This document shows, in pieces, positions 58,645 to 64,000 of a stretch of DNA of 64,000 bases; within the stretch, counting starts at the first letter, position 1; the number at the start of each line of letters is the position of its first letter. Position numbers and translations under genes: made by a program. The notes beneath the pieces are model-generated. The model saw nothing but the letters and a program-made list of their open reading frames with translations. It did no database searches and was not told the DNA's origin. Source of the DNA: Dichotomocladium elegans (Eukaryota > Mucoromycota > Mucoromycetes > Mucorales > Lichtheimiaceae); NCBI GenBank assembly GCA_025716815.1, contig JAIXMN010000005.1, positions 682,001 through 746,000 of the forward strand, read 5' to 3'.

Positions 58645-59882
58645 TGTTAAGTTGGATGCAAAGATGTCTGTAAAAGGTGGGGCATATTTATACCTTAAAC
58701 ACGACTAACACCGTTTGCGTCAGATCAACGTAGTGACATTTCCCAAATTAGAGACTAGCGCTGAACAATTTTGCATTAAAAGCATAGGGATGACGACATC
58801 TCCGAAAGAAAGATTTTCTACGCCGAGTCTCACTAAATACCCAGTACGGCAAAAGGAGTACATCGTTGTTGCTACTGAATTTCCGACACAGGAAGCGGTT
58901 GCAACTGGTAAGAATACGTAATCTTCCACGTTAGTGCGCCCCCACTTATTCCTGGTCAGTGATAAAAAAAGATCAGGGTAAAAGGTGCTGTAAGAATGAC
59001 GCCATCGTCATGATCAATTATACAGAGACATTATGTAGGTACGCAAAAGCCTATGGCACTTCACTTTGCTTCCTGTCTGCCGTTATGAATTATGCAAGAT
59101 AAAATAAGGTCGCATAAAAAAATATGAAATTCTCGTATCAACAGGTGAAAAGATTTCGTTAAACCCACCCCTTTACACTTTGACTATCACACCAGTCGAA
59201 TCTAGATGTGCACATTCTTCTTTTTTTGGGTGGGAGGTTTGGTTGCTGTGGGAGTCTCACGCTACATTTAATGATACCTGATGCCCGGATATCGCTCTTG
59301 AGAGAATAGTTGTTTTCGCTCTTATCTTTGGCATTGTGGCTACTGCAAAAGTCCCTTCCTTGGACCATATCATGCGGTACTTCGCGTTACTATGGAATCC
59401 ATACTCATAAAAAAAAACAGTTTTTCTAAAGCCAATTCAGTCGTGTCCAACATCGGGCACACAGTCAAGATGTTCTTGGATTTTTGCATCACTGATCCTG
59501 TCTACAGGCTGAAATTGAGCCTTTTGCAACAAGTTGCATTCATTTTTCATAAATTGATGGAGCGGGATCTACTTCAATGGGGCGATGCGCTTCCTAACGT
59601 GAGCCCGATATTTATAGTCACAGGTCAGCAGCAGCGGTGCAACAAATCCAGTCTCTCTCTCCGGTCTTTTATCACTTCCTCACTCTCTCTCTCTCTCTCT
59701 CCCTCTCTCTCTCACCTCTCCCTTCTCTCCTTCCCAGACGGATTCTTTGAGGAAGAATCAAAAGAGCGAAAAGATTAGCCTTTCTTTCTTAACCTATAAT
59801 TTGCAGAACATCTACTTTGAAACACATCCTTTATTTTTTTTTTCCTGTCATCTCGTCCTCATCTAGCACGTAATTCACAATC
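58645..59882. other. Divergent intergenic region
   Basis: Between the 94-residue gene (-) and PP2A (+). Holds the second copy of the dispersed repeat (about 59050-59590) and a TC microsatellite (59686-59713) that continues into a pyrimidine-rich PP2A leader. Short frames here are not supported. Confidence 0.5.
59050..59590. repeat. Dispersed repeat, copy 2
   Basis: Counterpart of about 54270-54790; same landmarks in the same order and strand, estimated by eye at roughly two-thirds identity over about 450-500 bp with small indels. Confidence 0.65.
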
Positions 59883-61200
<1,318 letters not shown>

Positions 61201-62335
61201 AAGAAAAGGCCAAGTAATAATCTTCTAAAAGAAGATCCAGTTGAAAGACTGTAACATTCCTTTTTTCGTCTTTCACTCGCTCTCTCTCTCTCTCTGCATT
61301 GTATACTCTTATCCTCACTTTATTTCCCAAAGCTACTTCCTTCTGAACCTTGCAAAAACAATGAAGCTAATTACAAATTCCACTGATCATACTGCCGTAC
61401 CCTTTTTGCTTTTATTCTTGTGTAATTACCTTGAAGCAGCATCCGGTAACTATCCTGTTCGAGCTTTGCTGAGCCGAGCGAATATCAAGCTCCTCGGTTT
61501 TCTCTTAGAGTTTACCGTCCCCTCTTGGAGAAACAAAAGATACATAGAAAAACTTGGGAATTTAGGTGAGGAACAACGCCAAGCTTGGATAACATGATTC
61601 ATCGAAAATGATATATCAACACCCGGGATACATGACTACATGGTCCTGCTTTTTAAGCGGGGATGGAAAGTTTTATGGACGATTTAAAGCAGCCAGGTTC
61701 TTGGGTGGATGAGGGGGGGGCTAAAGTTGGGTTTTATTGTAAATGACAGTACATTATAAATCGGGTCTATATCGCCATGTTAACATGGCCGGAAAGAATG
61801 CGTTAATACTGATCGTTCATTCTTCGTGTCTAACCTGTTTCTTATATTGTCGAAACCCTATCGTCCTTTTTCCGCGCTTATAATTGCCGATTTTCTTATG
61901 GGTTGCTGTTTTTTTGGTACTGTACATGCCGACGCAGTTTGCCTGAGTACCCATTTATTTTCAAGTGTGTGTTCAACACATATCACGCGTTAGACGGGAA
62001 TACATATCAAACACTGGTTAGGATGGGCGTCAGGCGGCTGTGTTTTTGAGAAACCATATTAATTTGTTGCTGTGACGAAGGGGAAGGAGCTCTTCTATGT
62101 TGCGATTCCCTGGGGGGGGCATTGTACTACTTTTTATATTAAAAAGTAAAAACACTGATATCAGATCAGGGCCCTAAGTTCTCCGTCTCATACCCTGCAA
62201 TACCGCTTGAAGATGTTATTGGTACTACTATCTGACCCTCATTCAGATAGCTCTATGGACCATGTACAACTGTAAAGTATACAAGGCCTTCGAAATAGGT
62301 TGTGATGCAGTGATCTTCTTTAACGGTGGTTGAAG

Positions 62336-62366
<31 letters not shown>

Positions 62367-63447
62367 GCGCGGACAGGTTTTTAATATTTGCTACCCTGGG
62401 GTGACCTAATTTCCTATCGCGAACGCTGTGTTCCGCGCGTCGAAAAGCTTGCTCAGTGATTTTCAACTATATAAACGTTCCATACAAAAATCATTAGGAA
62501 TGCGTGTCTAGCCATCGCAGAGTACTATAATCGTTTGGATTTTGTAAGTTGGCATTATTAGGAAGGATATGTTGCACCTGTTCACTGATTAAAATGAAAA
62601 CAAGCAGCGACTTGCTTTCAGACGCAAATTTGATATTTTTCAGTGAGACAATCAAAAGATTACACCGAGAAGCTGACCGGACACGCTGTGCGTACTGTAT
62701 TTTGCGGAACGGGAGCAGTATGTTCGCGAGGTCTGAAACACAAAATCAGTAAGTATCCCTTGCAAGTCGCTCAAGCGCGTGGTCGCAACGCTACTACTCT
62801 AATTGGCTATCAAGCCAGATGCCCTTATGACAGTAAAGTATGATTAACTCCCACTAAATATGTATGCAAGAGTACTAGAAGACTTTTCGATCATCCAATG
62901 CAACCCAGGAACGGGATTAGATCGTAGGCAAGGAAGCTTTGAAGGCTACCCCAAGACCAAGCTTCCAAGCTAGTTACTAGTCAGTCACGTGAAGAGGAAG
63001 AGAACGGGAAAGGATGAACTTTTCGACGGAGAACTAACCAAATACCCTTTCCCTTGTTAACAGGCGAACTTGATGTCTGCACGTTGCGAATTTCGTAATT
63101 ATTATATTTATAAATGTCCGGTTTATCAATGAAACGGACTGAAAGCGCGTTAAAAAAATGCGCTGATGTTTCTGAGAAAAGTTCTTTTGCTTGCAAGGAG
63201 GGCCTCATTCACCTGGACCGTAGCAAATGAAAAGATTGGGATCATCATACGTATTCTGACTCTGACACGCCGAGACGGTCGTTGCTACAAAGCAAATTCT
63301 GCCTGTTAATAGTCGTCATATCCAAAGTAATCCCAACATTTTGAAGCAACACCCCTGTTATAGAACGCTGTGTTATAGTAATTCAAGCATGCAATGGAAT
63401 ACTATATCTCTATTCGACTTTACATTTTCATGCTATTTGTTACAGAA
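61201..63447. other. 2.2-kb gene-poor region
   Basis: PP2A 3' flank followed by sequence with no recognised gene. A 78-codon frame at about 61361-61597 and frames at 62549-62843 are not supported by motifs or context. Contains a TA microsatellite (62339-62366). Confidence 0.4.
62339..62366. repeat. (TA)n microsatellite
   Basis: About 14 TA units in the gene-poor right arm. Confidence 0.9.
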
Positions 63448-63619
63448 GAGTGGCCGCCCGTTATAGTGATACCATCGGTTCCAGGAAATGGCATCACTAT
63501 AGCGAATTATCACTATAACGAATTGGAATAAGCCCTAGCCAGCAATTTTTTTCTTCATAAAGTGTATCGCTATATCGAATTATCACTATAACGAATATCA
63601 CTATAACGGGCAGCCACTG
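63448..63619. mobile_element. Short TIR element (MITE), pogo/Tigger-like
   Basis: A 172-bp element bounded by inverted repeats: the left end at 63448-63470 and the right end at 63597-63619 match at 21 of 23 positions (core GCCCGTTATAGTGAT, inverted on the right). The interior has further copies of the ATCACTATAACGAAT word at about 63508 and 63581 in direct orientation. The right end is followed by TA, the usual target-site duplication of Tc1/mariner/pogo elements; the left TA is not preserved. There is no transposase gene, so it would depend on a relative elsewhere. The CAGTGGC start and tandem TATAACGAA words are what I would expect of pogo/Tigger-type ends. Confidence 0.7.
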
Positions 63620-64000
63620 TACCTTGTATATGCGCTACAGTAATTCTTCCCCCTAGCAAAAACTGGTGTTGAAAATAGAGTGAAATAACGTTGTCTCGCT
63701 CAAGGCAAATGAGCGGTCATCTATTGTTTGTTTGCTTGATGGTGCAAAGATGAAACACGTGCCAGCTCGGATTAACAGCAAACATTCATCGTAGTGAAAA
63801 AAAGGGGGCAGCAAACGTCTCACACGGTGTAAGAAAATGCAAATGCAAAAGATTATGGACGCCATGGTTAGGCTCCTAACTGCTCAGGTTGCCATGTGCT
63901 GGACCTGGGTCCTATGGTGTTGTGCCGTCGTGCTTGAGTCATAGAATACATATTTTTTTGTTCCGAATGCTGCAGAATGACGATAAGATTGTGATCCGGA
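63620..64000. other. Right edge without gene
   Basis: No coding or RNA gene recognised in the last 380 bases. Confidence 0.4.

Noticed and set aside
61361..61597. 78-codon frame downstream of PP2A with a hydrophobic segment
   Set aside because: Probably chance reading of the PP2A 3' flank; no conserved features.
62549..62843. Cys-containing frames resembling a transposase zinc finger
   Set aside because: The cysteine spacing does not match any transposase family well, and no DDE motifs are nearby.

Overview
The window is nuclear DNA of a filamentous fungus, most likely an early-diverging one (Mucoromycota/Mucorales-like). That placement is an inference. Genes are dense, on both strands, and split by many short introns (mostly 50-120 nt, GT-AG with a few GC-AG). 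Fungal families (SLX9, a Hal4/Hal5-type kinase, a Mak-type hybrid histidine kinase) sit beside families that yeasts lack (AIFM1, three-repeat Myb, a PEHE-like protein). No rRNA, tRNA, CRISPR array, prophage or bacterial-style operon was seen. All exon models below were assembled by eye from splice signals, reading phase and family conservation; there is no transcript evidence.

Layout. 0-7 kb: a coiled-coil protein of unknown role (+), a GATA-finger transcription factor (+) and a three-repeat Myb factor (-). 7-14.4 kb: phosphatidylinositol 4-kinase PIK1 (-) and a mitochondrial prolyl-tRNA synthetase (+), then about 3 kb without genes. 17.4-25 kb: a Bax-inhibitor-1 family protein (-) sharing a 173-bp divergent promoter with the ribosome-biogenesis factor SLX9 (+), a four-TM membrane protein (+), a PEHE-like basic protein (+), an SLC35F6-type transporter (-) and the Fe-S scaffold ISU1 (-). 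27-31.6 kb: the oligosaccharyltransferase subunit STT3 (+) and the mRNA-export WD40 protein RAE1 (+). 33.6-40.3 kb: an SH3 adaptor (-), a 60-residue unknown protein (+), a mitochondrial inorganic pyrophosphatase (-) and, divergently, apoptosis-inducing factor AIFM1 (+). 41.3-50.3 kb: one 21-exon gene for a hybrid histidine kinase of about 2476 residues. 50.4-61.2 kb: a small two-TM protein (-), a G-protein alpha subunit (-), a 3-kb gene-poor stretch, a Hal4/Hal5-like kinase (-), ribosomal protein uL1/L10a (-), a small probably mitochondrial protein (-) and the PP2A catalytic subunit (+). 61.2-64 kb: gene-poor, with a short TIR-bounded element that looks like a pogo/Tigger-type MITE.

Nothing suggests a gene cluster with a single pathway. 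Several genes have mitochondrial roles (PARS2, ISU1, PPA2, AIFM1, the 94-residue protein), and a set of signalling genes (hybrid histidine kinase, G-alpha, Hal-type kinase, PP2A) lies in the right half, but these look like ordinary neighbours. The most unusual points are the architecture of the giant histidine kinase (apparently inactive N-terminal kinase domain plus a second, degenerate receiver), the recurrence of GC-AG introns, several very small exons, a diverged dispersed repeat present twice (about 54.3 and 59.1 kb), and the MITE near the right edge.
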